A stretch of DNA of 44,902 nucleotides from an uncultured Duncaniella sp. (GTDB taxonomy: Bacteria > Bacteroidota > Bacteroidia > Bacteroidales > Muribaculaceae): contig CAJUGS010000028.1 in assembly GCA_910586305.1 (NCBI GenBank), positions 1 through 44,902 of the forward strand, in the 5' to 3' direction. Below, in pieces: positions 8,848 through 17,411 of the stretch (the stretch's first letter is position 1; every line of letters begins with the position of its first letter). The notes beneath the pieces were generated by a model that saw only the letters and a program-made list of their open reading frames with translations, did not search any database and was not told the DNA's origin. The position numbers were made by a program, and so were the translations under genes.

Positions 8848-9381
8848 ATGGAAAAGAAGACAATCTGGGACCTCCACCGTGTGGATGTGGAGCATTTCCG
8901 TCGTCAGCCCAAAATAAGGCTAACGGTAGTGCTTGACAATGTGCGATCGCTCAACAATATAGGCGCGATTTTCAGAACTTGCGATGCCTTTGCGGTAGAG
9001 CGTATAGCTCTATGTGGCATCACTGCCTGTCCGCCTGCACCTGAGATTCATAAGACAGCTCTTGGAGCTGAGGAAAGTGTCGAGTGGGTTTATTTTTCTT
9101 CCACAGAGGAGTGTGTGGAGTCATTACAGCATGAAGGTTACACACTGTGCTGTCTGGAGCAGGTGAAAGGTAGCATAGAACTTCAGGACTTTTTGCCACA
9201 GCGTGGGCGAAGATATGCCCTGGTGTTGGGCCATGAGGTCAACGGGGTGGCACAGAATATTGTAAACCAGTGTGATATATGCTTGGAAATACCACAGCGA
9301 GGCACCAAACATTCGCTCAATGTATCTGTCTCGGGCGGAATTGCCATTTGGCATTTCTTCACTCATCTGGACAAATCGTAA
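8848..9381 (+). CDS. TrmH/SpoU family RNA 2'-O-methyltransferase
   Basis: A SAM-dependent ribose methyltransferase of the SPOUT class, 177 residues, acting on tRNA or rRNA in the cytoplasm. The three SpoU motifs are present in order: motif 1 VLDNVRSLNNIGAIFRTCDAF with the conserved Asn and Arg, motif 2 YALVLGHEVNGV, and motif 3 CLEIPQRGTKHSLNVSVSGG, which forms the trefoil knot and binds SAM. There is no N-terminal L30e-like substrate-binding extension, so it resembles short TrmH-type or TrmL-type enzymes. The exact target nucleotide cannot be told from sequence. The ATG at 8848 is chosen because the upstream in-frame codons lie over the promoter. Confidence 0.9.
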   Translation: MEKKTIWDLHRVDVEHFRRQPKIRLTVVLDNVRSLNNIGAIFRTCDAFAVERIALCGITACPPAPEIHKTALGAEESVEWVYFSSTEECVESLQHEGYTLCCLEQVKGSIELQDFLPQRGRRYALVLGHEVNGVAQNIVNQCDICLEIPQRGTKHSLNVSVSGGIAIWHFFTHLDKS

Positions 9382-9412
9382 AGCGGACGAATTGACACTT
9401 TATATACCTATC

Positions 9413-11788
9413 ATGAAACACAGAACATTTCTTGCTCCGTTACTTGTCGTTGCGTCGCTGACGAGCCATGGAGAGCTTGTAATCAATGAAATAATGCAGT
9501 CTAACATAGACTGCGTCATGGATGACCTAAATGAGTTTCCAGACTCATGGGTCGAATTGTATAATTCCGGTTCGGAGACGGTCGAGCTTAGCGGATATAA
9601 GATCGGAGTTAAGTCGGAGAAGAAGGCCTATCGTCTTCCTTCACGTAGGATTTCCCCAGGCACCTATGTCACTGTGTGGTGTGACAAATCTGCCACAGGG
9701 CTTCACACCGATTTTCGTCTTGAATCGGGTAAGGACGGTGCTGTGTATCTGTATAAAGATGGTGTGGCTATCGATAAACTCGAGGGTCTTAGCAAGCAGC
9801 CGGCACCAAACGTGGCCTATGGGCGTGTGACTGACGGAGCGGCTGAATGGGGATATCAAGCCCGGCCCACTCCAGGCAGCGCAAATACCGGAGAAATATG
9901 CAGGGATATACTACCGGCCCCGGTGTTTTCTATCAGTGGAGGCGTGGTGACAGATGCATTTACGCTCGATATTACTGTGCCTGATGGTGCTCCTGAAGGA
10001 ACTGTCGTTCGCTATACGGTGGATGGAAAGGAGCCTACGCGTTCCTCGCGAGGAGGTGGCATAGGTCTGCGTATCGACAAAACCACAACGGTCAGAGCTG
10101 TCCTTGTGTGTGACGGATACCTTTCTCCGCGTTCGACCACACAGAGTTATATCTTTTCTTCGCGAGAGATGACACTCCCGGTTATCTCCATGGTGACTGA
10201 TCCAGACTATTTCTACGATAGTACCATAGGTATATATGTGGCCGGAAAAGATCAGAATCATCCCAATTACAAGAAGGATTGGCGTCGTCCCGTAAACTTC
10301 GAGTTGTTTATGAAACCAGGTGAAAGAGCTGTGTTAAACCAGCTTTGTGAAACCAGGGTCAAGGGAGGTGCTTCGCGTGACAATCCTTTGAAGTCGCTTG
10401 TCGTCTATGCCAACAAGCGGTTTGGGACTAAACGTCTGGACTATGAGTTCTTTCCTGATGATGCTCCCGGACTAACCGACTGGAAGAGTATCGACCTGCG
10501 AAATGCCGGCAACGATTTCGATTACTTGTATTTTCGAGATGCTTTGATTCAACGTGTGATGGGGCGGCACACCGACCTTGACTGGCAGCCATGGCAGCCG
10601 GCCGTATTCATGGTGAATGGCGAGTATAAGGGTATACTCAATATTCGCCCACGTTCAAATGAAGATCACATCTATACGTTCTATGACGGGTTGGAGGATA
10701 TAGATATGTTTGAGAATTGGTGGGAGCTGAAGGAAGGAACTCGTGATAATCTTGACGCTTTTACAGCTTTCTACACAGAGGAAGGACATACAATCGATGA
10801 GTATGAGCGTGTGATGGATACGGGAGAATTCGCCAACCTTATGATAATGAATATTATTTTCAACAATCGTGATTTTCCTGGGAATAATATTGTGATGTGG
10901 CGCCCGACCGCTGAAGGCGGACGTTGGCGTTGGATTGCCAAGGATACTGATTTTGGTCTTGGGCTCTATTACAAAACACCTGAATTCAATACATTGGAGT
11001 GGCTGTATACTCCTGGTTATGACCCGGATGCTGATTGGGCAAATAAAGAGGAACACACACGGTTGTTCCGTCGTTTGATGGATGTCCCGGAATTTCGTGA
11101 TGATTTCATTGACCGCTGTGCGGTATATTTGGGCGATTTTCTGAGCGCACGTGCTGTGAATGCTGAAATTGATGAGATGCATGGGGTGATTAAAAGTGAA
11201 TACACCTATCATCGTGCGCTTTTCAACCCGTGGTGGCCGAACTATGGGGAGGAACTGTCATATGCAAAACGCTGGATGGAACAAAGAGTGCCGTATTTCT
11301 ACGGGGCTATGTCCGATTTCTTTAAACTCGGTAAGTCTATATCTTTGAAAATAGATTTGGATAGGACGGATGATATACGCCTTGCCATCAATGGAATCGA
11401 GTTGTGTGGCCGTGGGTTTGACGGTCAGTTCTTTGCAGGACGCCGCTTATCTGTGACGGGAGAAAGTTCCGATCCGTCTCTTGAAGTGGTTGGCTGGCAA
11501 GTGAAAGTAATTGATGAAAGCGGAGAACATATCACTGAGTATTCTGGCCATGAGCTCTCAATTGATTTGCCATTATGTCGTGAGGTTATTGTGAACAGCA
11601 AGCTCGGAGAGAGTGGTATAGATAATCTCAAGGCTGATAGTCTTGACCAGTCAAGACCGATTGACCTTTATGATCTTTCCGGACGTTTTCTCGGTCAGTA
11701 TGTTTCCGTTACTGATATCGATGTGAAGCCAGGTATATATGTGGTGCGCCAAGGTTCAAACGGGTTCAAGCATATTGTCAGACAATGA
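9413..11788 (+). CDS. secreted lamin-tail/chitobiase-like/CotH-domain protein with T9SS sorting domain
   Basis: A large exported protein of 791 residues. A signal peptide (MKHRTFLAPLLVVASLTSHG) leads into a lamin-tail domain (about 20-125: LVINEIMQSN, WVELYNSGSETVELSGYKIG, LPGTYV-like SPGTYVTVWCDKS). A chitobiase C-terminal-like beta domain follows (VRYTVDGKEPTRSS, about 200). The large CotH kinase-like domain has ETRVKGGASRDNPLKSL, NIRPRSNEDH and the acidic WRWIAKDTDFGLG near residues 503-517, the likely metal-binding part. The last 45 residues (LYDLSGRFLGQYV ... GIYVVRQ) look like a type IX secretion C-terminal domain. CotH proteins phosphorylate secreted proteins in Bacillus, but activity here is inference. 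It starts 31 bases after the methyltransferase and may share its transcript. Confidence 0.85.
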   Translation: MKHRTFLAPLLVVASLTSHGELVINEIMQSNIDCVMDDLNEFPDSWVELYNSGSETVELSGYKIGVKSEKKAYRLPSRRISPGTYVTVWCDKSATGLHTDFRLESGKDGAVYLYKDGVAIDKLEGLSKQPAPNVAYGRVTDGAAEWGYQARPTPGSANTGEICRDILPAPVFSISGGVVTDAFTLDITVPDGAPEGTVVRYTVDGKEPTRSSRGGGIGLRIDKTTTVRAVLVCDGYLSPRSTTQSYIFSSREMTLPVISMVTDPDYFYDSTIGIYVAGKDQNHPNYKKDWRRPVNFELFMKPGERAVLNQLCETRVKGGASRDNPLKSLVVYANKRFGTKRLDYEFFPDDAPGLTDWKSIDLRNAGNDFDYLYFRDALIQRVMGRHTDLDWQPWQPAVFMVNGEYKGILNIRPRSNEDHIYTFYDGLEDIDMFENWWELKEGTRDNLDAFTAFYTEEGHTIDEYERVMDTGEFANLMIMNIIFNNRDFPGNNIVMWRPTAEGGRWRWIAKDTDFGLGLYYKTPEFNTLEWLYTPGYDPDADWANKEEHTRLFRRLMDVPEFRDDFIDRCAVYLGDFLSARAVNAEIDEMHGVIKSEYTYHRALFNPWWPNYGEELSYAKRWMEQRVPYFYGAMSDFFKLGKSISLKIDLDRTDDIRLAINGIELCGRGFDGQFFAGRRLSVTGESSDPSLEVVGWQVKVIDESGEHITEYSGHELSIDLPLCREVIVNSKLGESGIDNLKADSLDQSRPIDLYDLSGRFLGQYVSVTDIDVKPGIYVVRQGSNGFKHIVRQ

Positions 11789-11794
11789 ATTTGT

Positions 11795-11847
11795 AAACAA
11801 CATAAAGAGAGCGACTCCGCAACGGAGTCGCTCTCTTTATGTTGTTT
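11795..11847. terminator. bidirectional terminator between convergent genes
   Basis: A perfect inverted repeat with 25-base arms (11795-11819 and 11823-11847) and a CAA loop. It lies between the convergent LTD/CotH gene and the barrel protein gene. The outer AAACAAC/GTTGTTT ends give U-rich tails in both directions. Confidence 0.85.
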
Positions 11848-11862
11848 CGATTTCTCTGTGGA

Positions 11863-12405
11863 TTAGAGTGTGTAGAAGAAACCGATTTCGATATTGTTGC
11901 CTGTGAAACGGAGACCCCAGCCTTCGTCGTATCCGGCTGCCTTGGCAGCGTCGTTTGCACCTTCATATCCAAGGAATCCAAACTTGGTTACGAGTGTTAC
12001 TTTCTCGCTCACCTTGAATGATGCTCCAGGTTTGAAGCCGATTCCAAATGTTGTGGCAGTATCAGATTCGCCACCGTTTTCAAAAGATGTTTTTCCGGCG
12101 AAAACATCGAACCCACCTTCTACGAAGAGGCCAACAATGCCGCTTTGCAGGAAGGTATAGCGAGCATAAGGAGCTATACCAAAGAGATTGTTGTTCAATC
12201 CCTTCTTGTGGAAATGGTTCCAGCCGATCTCAGTGCCGATGATGAGGTTGTCGCTGATTGTGTAGCCAACTTCGGGCATGATTGTGAGAGTGGTTTCGTG
12301 CTCAGAGCCATTGCGCCATGCATTTACGGTTCCACCGATGTGGAGTTGTGCAGACGCAGTGAAGGCCATCACTGCGAGGATGGCGAGGGAGATAATCTTT
12401 TTCAT
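11863..12405 (-). CDS. small outer-membrane beta-barrel protein
   Basis: An exported protein of 180 residues. A clear signal peptide (MKKIISLAILAVMAFTASAQ) is followed by alternating hydrophobic/polar strands with aromatic girdles: LTIMPEVGYTISDNLIIGTEIGW, FGIAPYARYTFLQSGIVGLFVEGGFDVF, FGIGFKPGASFKVSEKVTLVTKFGFLGY. It ends in IEIGFFYTL, a terminal aromatic strand typical of barrel proteins recognised by the BAM complex. The pattern fits an 8-stranded porin-family/OmpX-like barrel. No substrate can be inferred. It has its own promoter and a shared convergent terminator, so it is a single-gene transcript. Confidence 0.85.
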   Translation of the reverse strand: MKKIISLAILAVMAFTASAQLHIGGTVNAWRNGSEHETTLTIMPEVGYTISDNLIIGTEIGWNHFHKKGLNNNLFGIAPYARYTFLQSGIVGLFVEGGFDVFAGKTSFENGGESDTATTFGIGFKPGASFKVSEKVTLVTKFGFLGYEGANDAAKAAGYDEGWGLRFTGNNIEIGFFYTL

Positions 12406-12460
12406 TTTAGTGAAATTTGTTGATAGATGTGTTTTATGTTTTTTGAAGCTTATAACGCGA

Positions 12461-12490
12461 CAAAGGTATAAACAAATTTTGGTATAACAA
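12461..12490 (-). promoter_or_regulatory. promoter of the outer-membrane barrel gene
   Basis: On the minus strand TTG (12488-12490), a 19-base spacer and TACCTTTG (12461-12468). The ATG at 12405 lies about 50 bases past the expected start. It is divergent from the malQ promoter. The 12406-12667 interval holds only these two promoters. Confidence 0.65.
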
Positions 12491-12590
12491 TAAAAATTAA
12501 GTAAAATTTTATAATAGTAGTTAATAATATGTTGTAGGATATAGTTTTACGGCATATTGTCAATGGCGGTACCAGATGCTATAAAACATA

Positions 12591-12621
12591 TTTGGTATTA
12601 GTGTGAAAATAGCTATCTTTG
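12591..12621 (+). promoter_or_regulatory. promoter of malQ
   Basis: TTTG at 12591-12594, a 19-base spacer and TATCTTTG at 12614-12621 match the Bacteroidota consensus. The leader would be about 40 bases. Confidence 0.75.
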
Positions 12622-12667
12622 CATCATAATAGAATATAAGTCTTAATATGCATATTGTATCATACTT

Positions 12668-15355
12668 ATGAAACTAACCTTTCAAGTCAATTATCGGACA
12701 CAATGGGGAGAATCTCTGTTCCTGACTGGAAGTCTTTCAGTACTTGGCGAGAACAATCCGGTACTTGCAGTGCCAATGAGTCTCTCTGGCGAGCAGACAT
12801 GGAGTGTGGATGTGGAGATTCCTGATTCTGTCAATACATTCACATATGGTTATATTGTACGCCATGACAATGGTACTGAGCGTCGTGAATGGGGCTCCCA
12901 ACGTCGATTTGAGCATGACTCCACTTCCAATCGTTACATTATAATAGACCGTTGGCAGGACCAGCCTTGGGATAAACCATATTATAGCGCAGCGTTCACC
13001 GACTGTATCTGTCACCGTCCATCCGGAAACCGTGAAAGGGCGGTGTTTGCTTCTGCCGGTATGCTGACTCTCGCTGTTGACGCTCCTATGGTGGCTCCAG
13101 ACGAGGTGGTTGCCGTGAGTGGAGAGGGAGATGTGATGGGCTCTTGGGATACCTCGAAAGCCCTGCGCATGAGCGATGCCGAATATCCGACATGGAAGGT
13201 CAATATACCGCTGTCGTCAATAAAACCTGAGTCGGAGTATAAATTCCTGATCATAAAGAAAGCCACAGGAGATGTAGTGGCTTGGGAGGGCAGAGACAAT
13301 CGCGCGTTTGTGTTGCCTGTGTCTGTCGAACCGACGGAGAGTGTCATTGATGCAGGCCAGCGTCTTGTTAATCCTCTCACACCTTGGCGTGGAGCGGGTG
13401 TCGCTATTCCTGTGTTCTCGTTACGTTCCGATGAGGACTTTGGTGTCGGCGATTTCATAGACATCAAGAAGATGGTTGACTGGGCGGTGGCAACACGACA
13501 GAACTTCGTACAGGTGCTACCGATCAATGATACCACTATGACCGGAACATGGACTGATTCTTATCCATACAATGCCAACTCTACATTTGCTCTTCATCCC
13601 ATGTATCTGCGTTTGCAGGCCATGGGACGGCTTGAGAATCCGGAGCGTGTCCGCTATTTTGAAAATCTTGCCAGGGAATTGAATAGTCTTGGCCATGTTG
13701 ATTATGAGAGGGTCAACAAGGCAAAAAACGAATATACTCGCGAGCTTTTTGCCCAGAATGGCAAATCGGATATGGCTACCGGCGAGTTCCGAGAATTTAT
13801 TTCCCGTAACGAGAGCTGGCTTACCCCATATGCCGCTTTCTGTGTGCTTCGCGATTTGAATGGCACTCCTGATACGAGCCGTTGGGGAGAGTATGCCGAT
13901 TATAATGCAGATAAGGTAGGAGAGTTTATAAAAGAGCATCGGAGCGAGATAGACTATGTATACTATATACAATATCATCTCGACCGTCAGATGCGCGAGG
14001 TTCACGACTATGCCCGCGCTCATGGTGTGGCCATCAAGGGTGATATCCCCATCGGTATATCACGTCACAGCGTGGATGCCTGGATTTCGCCGAGACTCTT
14101 TAATCTCGACTGTCAGGCAGGTGCTCCGCCGGATGATTTTTCTGTGCTCGGACAGAATTGGGGATTCCCGACCTACAATTGGGAGGAGATGGCAAAAGAT
14201 GGTTTTGCATGGTGGAAAGCCCGTTTCCGCAAGATGGCAGAATACTTCGATGCTTATCGTATTGACCATGTGCTGGGATTTTTCCGTATCTGGCAGATTC
14301 CGATGAATGCTGTTCATGGTCTGCTCGGGATTTTCAACAGGGCATTACCGTTCAGTCCAGATGAAATGCGTAATTCCTATGATTTCTGGCTTGATGTCGA
14401 GCGCCAGACTCGTCCGTACATACAGGAATGGATGATCGGAGACTTCTTTGGCGAGTGGACCGACGAATGTCGTGATAATTATCTCGTTGATGAAGGGTAT
14501 GGGCGCTATCGTCTGCGCGATGAATTTGACACACAACGCAAAGTTGTTGATTATTTCAACGGCAAGGAGAAGAATGACAAGAACGACAGTATATGCAATG
14601 CCCTTCTCGGTCTCATTGACGATGTGCTATTTATAGAGGATCCTTATGAGAAGGGTAAATATCACCCTCGCATATCTGCACAGTATACATATCAGTATCG
14701 TGCGCTCAACGATTATGAGAAATGGTGTTTCAACCGTCTATACAATGATTTCTTCTATCGCCGTAACAATGATTTCTGGTATGATAAGGCTATGTGGAAG
14801 ATGCCACCGCTCATTGATGCCACAGAAATGCTTGTTTGTGCTGAGGATCTCGGTATGATTCCGGCTTGTGTGCCTGCTGTTATGAGCGCATTGGAGATTC
14901 TTGTGCTCGAAATACAGCGTATGCCGAAGGATCCACAGGCTGCGTTTGGCAACACATGGGGCTATCCCTATTATTCCGTATGCACGACATCTACTCATGA
15001 TATGGATGGCATACGCCGTTGGTGGGAGGCTGATCCGGCTGTGACTCAGAGATTTTTCAACGAGGTGCTGCATGAATCCGGAGAGGCTCCACGCTATGCC
15101 GAACCTTGGGTTTGTCGTAAAATTCTCGACCTCCATCTCAAGTCGCCCTCAATGCTATGCATACTTCCGTTGCAGGATTGGTTGTCAATAGACGGAGTGA
15201 TTCGTCGTCAGGATCCGCGAGAGGAACTGATTAATATTCCCGCTAATCCGCGTCACTACTGGCGCTACCGTATGCATATCACACTTGAGCAACTTTGCGG
15301 TGAGAAGGAATTGAACAATCTCATCCGTGATATGATTGTTGCCGGTGGCAGATAA
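12668..15355 (+). CDS. malQ: 4-alpha-glucanotransferase (GH77) with two N-terminal starch-binding domains
   Basis: A disproportionating enzyme that moves glucan segments between maltodextrins in cytoplasmic starch or glycogen metabolism. The length is 895 residues, longer than E. coli MalQ because of two CBM20-type domains at about 1-110 (MKLTFQVNYRTQWGESLFLTGS) and 128-230 (DEVVAVSGEGDVMGSWDTSKAL). This is the layout of DPE2-like and Bacteroidota MalQ. The GH77 domain follows (LRSDEDFGVGDFIDIKKMVDW; IKGDIPIGISRHSVDAW). The probable catalytic residues are D533 (YRIDHVLGFF), E726 (CAEDLGMIP) and D778 (TSTHDMDGIRRW). There is no signal peptide, so it acts in the cytoplasm. It could work with the secreted pullulanase encoded near 39 kb on the products of starch breakdown. 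Confidence 0.95.
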   Translation: MKLTFQVNYRTQWGESLFLTGSLSVLGENNPVLAVPMSLSGEQTWSVDVEIPDSVNTFTYGYIVRHDNGTERREWGSQRRFEHDSTSNRYIIIDRWQDQPWDKPYYSAAFTDCICHRPSGNRERAVFASAGMLTLAVDAPMVAPDEVVAVSGEGDVMGSWDTSKALRMSDAEYPTWKVNIPLSSIKPESEYKFLIIKKATGDVVAWEGRDNRAFVLPVSVEPTESVIDAGQRLVNPLTPWRGAGVAIPVFSLRSDEDFGVGDFIDIKKMVDWAVATRQNFVQVLPINDTTMTGTWTDSYPYNANSTFALHPMYLRLQAMGRLENPERVRYFENLARELNSLGHVDYERVNKAKNEYTRELFAQNGKSDMATGEFREFISRNESWLTPYAAFCVLRDLNGTPDTSRWGEYADYNADKVGEFIKEHRSEIDYVYYIQYHLDRQMREVHDYARAHGVAIKGDIPIGISRHSVDAWISPRLFNLDCQAGAPPDDFSVLGQNWGFPTYNWEEMAKDGFAWWKARFRKMAEYFDAYRIDHVLGFFRIWQIPMNAVHGLLGIFNRALPFSPDEMRNSYDFWLDVERQTRPYIQEWMIGDFFGEWTDECRDNYLVDEGYGRYRLRDEFDTQRKVVDYFNGKEKNDKNDSICNALLGLIDDVLFIEDPYEKGKYHPRISAQYTYQYRALNDYEKWCFNRLYNDFFYRRNNDFWYDKAMWKMPPLIDATEMLVCAEDLGMIPACVPAVMSALEILVLEIQRMPKDPQAAFGNTWGYPYYSVCTTSTHDMDGIRRWWEADPAVTQRFFNEVLHESGEAPRYAEPWVCRKILDLHLKSPSMLCILPLQDWLSIDGVIRRQDPREELINIPANPRHYWRYRMHITLEQLCGEKELNNLIRDMIVAGGR

Positions 15356-15380
15356 TCCAGACTTTAGGTATCTAAGATAG

Positions 15381-15419
15381 TCATACCCCGGAATGCAATA
15401 GCGTCATTCCGGGGTATGA
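15381..15419. terminator. bidirectional hairpin terminator between malQ and the DUF5131 gene
   Basis: Perfect 15-base arms (15381-15395 and 15405-15419) with a 9-base loop. It lies 26 bases after malQ and 5 bases after the convergent DUF5131 gene. The T tail is poor on both sides. Confidence 0.65.
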
Positions 15420-15423
15420 TATG

Positions 15424-16155
15424 TCATATTATCGTGTTGAGGCCTGCCTTTTTTGCTTGGGAATGCTGGTGCTCACGCGGAATATGGTATTGACGACCGT
15501 CTTTGACGAGATAGGAGCCTGTCTGATGGAAGGTGAAGGCTACTCCGCATTCATTGCATTGACGCTGCATATCCGTGACCCAATCAAAGTGAAGCGGACG
15601 GGCGTATTTGCCTGATTCACCTCCGACGGTGACTTCATTGATTAGCGAAGGGTCAAGCCATGGACGTAGATCGATTCTTTCCAGAAGCGGAGCTGCCACA
15701 ATAATCCGATGGCGTAGCGGTGAGGAGAGGAATATAGGAAGTCTCCTATCTGCTCTGTCCTGGTTTTCTACAGTACATCCCACGGTCACGTTTTCATATC
15801 CGTTGCCCCAGTCTGAAGGCAGGCAGGATGTAAGGCGGTCAATACGTTTTGTGAAAAAGAGAAACGTACAGTCATTTCTTTCCCTCACGATATCCCAGAT
15901 CTCGCTTCGCCATTCGTCTGCTTCTTCGATAAGAAGGTCGGACGTGAAACACAGCCCGAATGTCGTCCCGGTCGGAAATTTGTAGTTCTTGTGACGATCC
16001 CGCTTTAGCGGCAGGTCAAATGACGCAGTACGTCTAACCACGTTTGACGGAGTAGGGGAACCGAAAGCTGCATCCTCGCGGTACACATAGCAGTGGCGAC
16101 ATCCGGCACTGATTTTATGGCAGCCGTGCCACGGATTCCACATTGGCATTTCCAA
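15424..16155 (-). CDS. DUF5131 family (phage Gp37/Gp68-like) protein
   Basis: A protein of 243 residues of the DUF5131 family, known from phages and bacteria and of undefined function. The N-terminus reads WNPWHGCHKISAGCRHCYVYRED, with three cysteines spaced C-x5-C-x2-C. This resembles, but does not match, the CxxxCxxC cluster site of radical SAM enzymes. Further family blocks are FGLCFTSDLLIEEADEWR, FLFFTKRIDRL, NVTVGCTVENQDRADRRLP and VTVGGESGKYARPLHFDWV. The last resembles a SAM-enzyme strand/loop. The start is either the ATG at 16155 or the one at 16149. It stands alone between two promoters. No phage genes surround it, so it is not evidence for a prophage. Confidence 0.85.
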   Translation of the reverse strand: MEMPMWNPWHGCHKISAGCRHCYVYREDAAFGSPTPSNVVRRTASFDLPLKRDRHKNYKFPTGTTFGLCFTSDLLIEEADEWRSEIWDIVRERNDCTFLFFTKRIDRLTSCLPSDWGNGYENVTVGCTVENQDRADRRLPIFLSSPLRHRIIVAAPLLERIDLRPWLDPSLINEVTVGGESGKYARPLHFDWVTDMQRQCNECGVAFTFHQTGSYLVKDGRQYHIPREHQHSQAKKAGLNTII

Positions 16156-16185
16156 CTTATATTCTGTTTTATATTTGTAAAGTTA

Positions 16186-16193
16186 CAAAATTA
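16186..16193 (-). promoter_or_regulatory. -7 box of the DUF5131 gene
   Basis: On the minus strand these bases spell TAATTTTG, a consensus -7 box 31 bases before the ATG. I see no convincing TTTG at the right distance upstream. Confidence 0.45.
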
Positions 16194-16236
16194 TAATAAA
16201 AAAGCTTTGAAAGCGATGTCTATTGATATTTTTTTG

Positions 16237-16244
16237 TAATTTTG
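16237..16244 (+). promoter_or_regulatory. -7 box of the small lipoprotein gene
   Basis: TAATTTTG, 22 bases before the ATG at 16267. The best TTTG upstream (16206-16209) is too far away, so only the -7 element is supported. Confidence 0.5.
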
Positions 16245-16266
16245 TATCGACTCATATCTAACACCA

Positions 16267-16662
16267 ATGAATAGGTTTTTGCTTGTATCCTCTCTCGTTA
16301 TATCATTGTTTTTTGCCTCATCGTGTCATGAAGAAGCAGTGGAAGAAGTATATATATCAGGATTTGACAAATATTCAAACGATATGATCTCGGATGGTAT
16401 TAAGGTTGATGCATCTGCCTCTGAGATTTCTCTTGTATTTGTTCATTCTGGCGGGACGGTTGCACCTGTTTGTGATGCTGATTGGGTGACGTTGAAGAGT
16501 TCGTTGCTTTATGCGACAACCATTCCTGCCACGAAGGTCGACATCATGATTGCAGCCAACGATGCTCCTGAATCTCGCTCGTGCGAACTTACGGTTGTTT
16601 TAGGTGACATAAAAAAACGAATAACTATTACCCAGGCTTCCGATGGCGAGGTTGGGCTATAG
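16267..16662 (+). CDS. small BACON-like lipoprotein
   Basis: A protein of 131 residues with a lipoprotein signal (LFFASSC, cysteine 20). The acidic stretch right after the cysteine (HEEAVEE) resembles the export signal that sends Bacteroidota lipoproteins to the cell surface. The remainder is one beta-rich Ig-like domain with the pattern of BACON domains: ASEISLVFVHSGGTVAPVCDADWVTLKSS, then the end block CELTVVLGDIKKRITITQAS, where ITITQA is characteristic. BACON domains usually accompany glycoside hydrolases or mucin-binding proteins, but here the domain stands alone. The function is unknown, and surface glycan or protein binding is only a guess. It converges on the acetyltransferase gene. 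Confidence 0.75.
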   Translation: MNRFLLVSSLVISLFFASSCHEEAVEEVYISGFDKYSNDMISDGIKVDASASEISLVFVHSGGTVAPVCDADWVTLKSSLLYATTIPATKVDIMIAANDAPESRSCELTVVLGDIKKRITITQASDGEVGL

Positions 16663-16707
16663 AACGATATTCTTCTAAGAATACTTTCGAATCCTTCTGT
16701 CCGTATG

Positions 16708-17271
16708 TCATTTCGGCGGGATGGATTTTATTACCCTGCATGGATTGCCGACGGCGACGGAGTTGCTTGGTATATTTCTTGTCACAACACTTCCGGCTCC
16801 TATCACGCAATTATCACCTATTGTCACTCCTGGAAGTACTGATACGTCGGCTCCTATCCAAACATCGTTGCCTATATTGATTGGGCGTGCATATTCAAGT
16901 CCTTTGTTGCGGTCATTGGCGTCAATCGGATGTCCGGCCGTGTAGAAGCCACAATTTGGAGCGATGAATACATTGTCGCCAAACGTCACGGTAGCACCAT
17001 CGAGAATCACGAGGTTGTGATTGGCATAGAAGTTTCTACCCACTTTGATGTTGTAGCCATAGTCGCAATAGAAAGGTTGTTCGATCAGTATATTTCCCTT
17101 CACTTCTCCCAGCAACCTATGTAGAAGACTCTCTCGTCCGGCTGTGTCTCGTGGGCGAAGATTGTTGTAGTCGTGACACATCTCTTTGCAATTCAGGCGT
17201 TCTTCAATGAGCTGTGTGTCATAGTTGGCATCATATATCATGCCGTTCATCATTTTTTCTTTTTCAGTCAT
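16708..17271 (-). CDS. sugar O-acetyltransferase (maltose/galactoside acetyltransferase type)
   Basis: A hexapeptide-repeat acetyltransferase of 187 residues that moves acetyl from acetyl-CoA to a sugar hydroxyl. The N-terminal Mac domain (MMNGMIYDANYDTQLIEERLNCKEMCHDYN) is followed by a left-handed beta helix of hexapeptides: YNIKVGRNFYANHNLVILDGATVTFGDNVFIAPN (shown in short form by IKVGRN, VTFGDN and VFIAPN). The catalytic histidine is H114 in YTAGHPID. A second coil group, INIGNDVWIGADVSVLPGVT, follows, and the end block is VAVGNPCRVIK. This is the Maa/LacA pattern at the usual length. The natural acceptor is not known. It has its own promoter, divergent from rho. Confidence 0.92.
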   Translation of the reverse strand: MTEKEKMMNGMIYDANYDTQLIEERLNCKEMCHDYNNLRPRDTAGRESLLHRLLGEVKGNILIEQPFYCDYGYNIKVGRNFYANHNLVILDGATVTFGDNVFIAPNCGFYTAGHPIDANDRNKGLEYARPINIGNDVWIGADVSVLPGVTIGDNCVIGAGSVVTRNIPSNSVAVGNPCRVIKSIPPK

Positions 17272-17293
17272 AAGTCATATTGAATTGGAAACA

Positions 17294-17326
17294 CAAATAT
17301 AGATACAACAAGTCGATTATTTACAA
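17294..17326 (-). promoter_or_regulatory. promoter of the acetyltransferase gene
   Basis: On the minus strand TTG (17324-17326), a 22-base spacer and TATATTTG (17294-17301), 22 bases before the ATG at 17271. Confidence 0.55.
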
Positions 17327-17374
17327 TACTATTATCTGTTTTTTTTACTGACACGAAACAAAAAGTGTTTTAAA

Positions 17375-17406
17375 TTTGTTTTTGTATAAAAATGTTGGTA
17401 ATTTTG
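17375..17406 (+). promoter_or_regulatory. promoter of rho
   Basis: TTTG at 17375-17378, a 20-base spacer and TAATTTTG at 17399-17406. The predicted start is near 17412, which gives rho a leader of about 390 bases, the longest in the window. Confidence 0.7.
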
Positions 17407-17411
17407 TGCGA

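Noticed and set aside
15424..16155. A prophage remnant around the DUF5131 gene
   Set aside because: No integrase, structural, lysis or attachment sequence is found near it.
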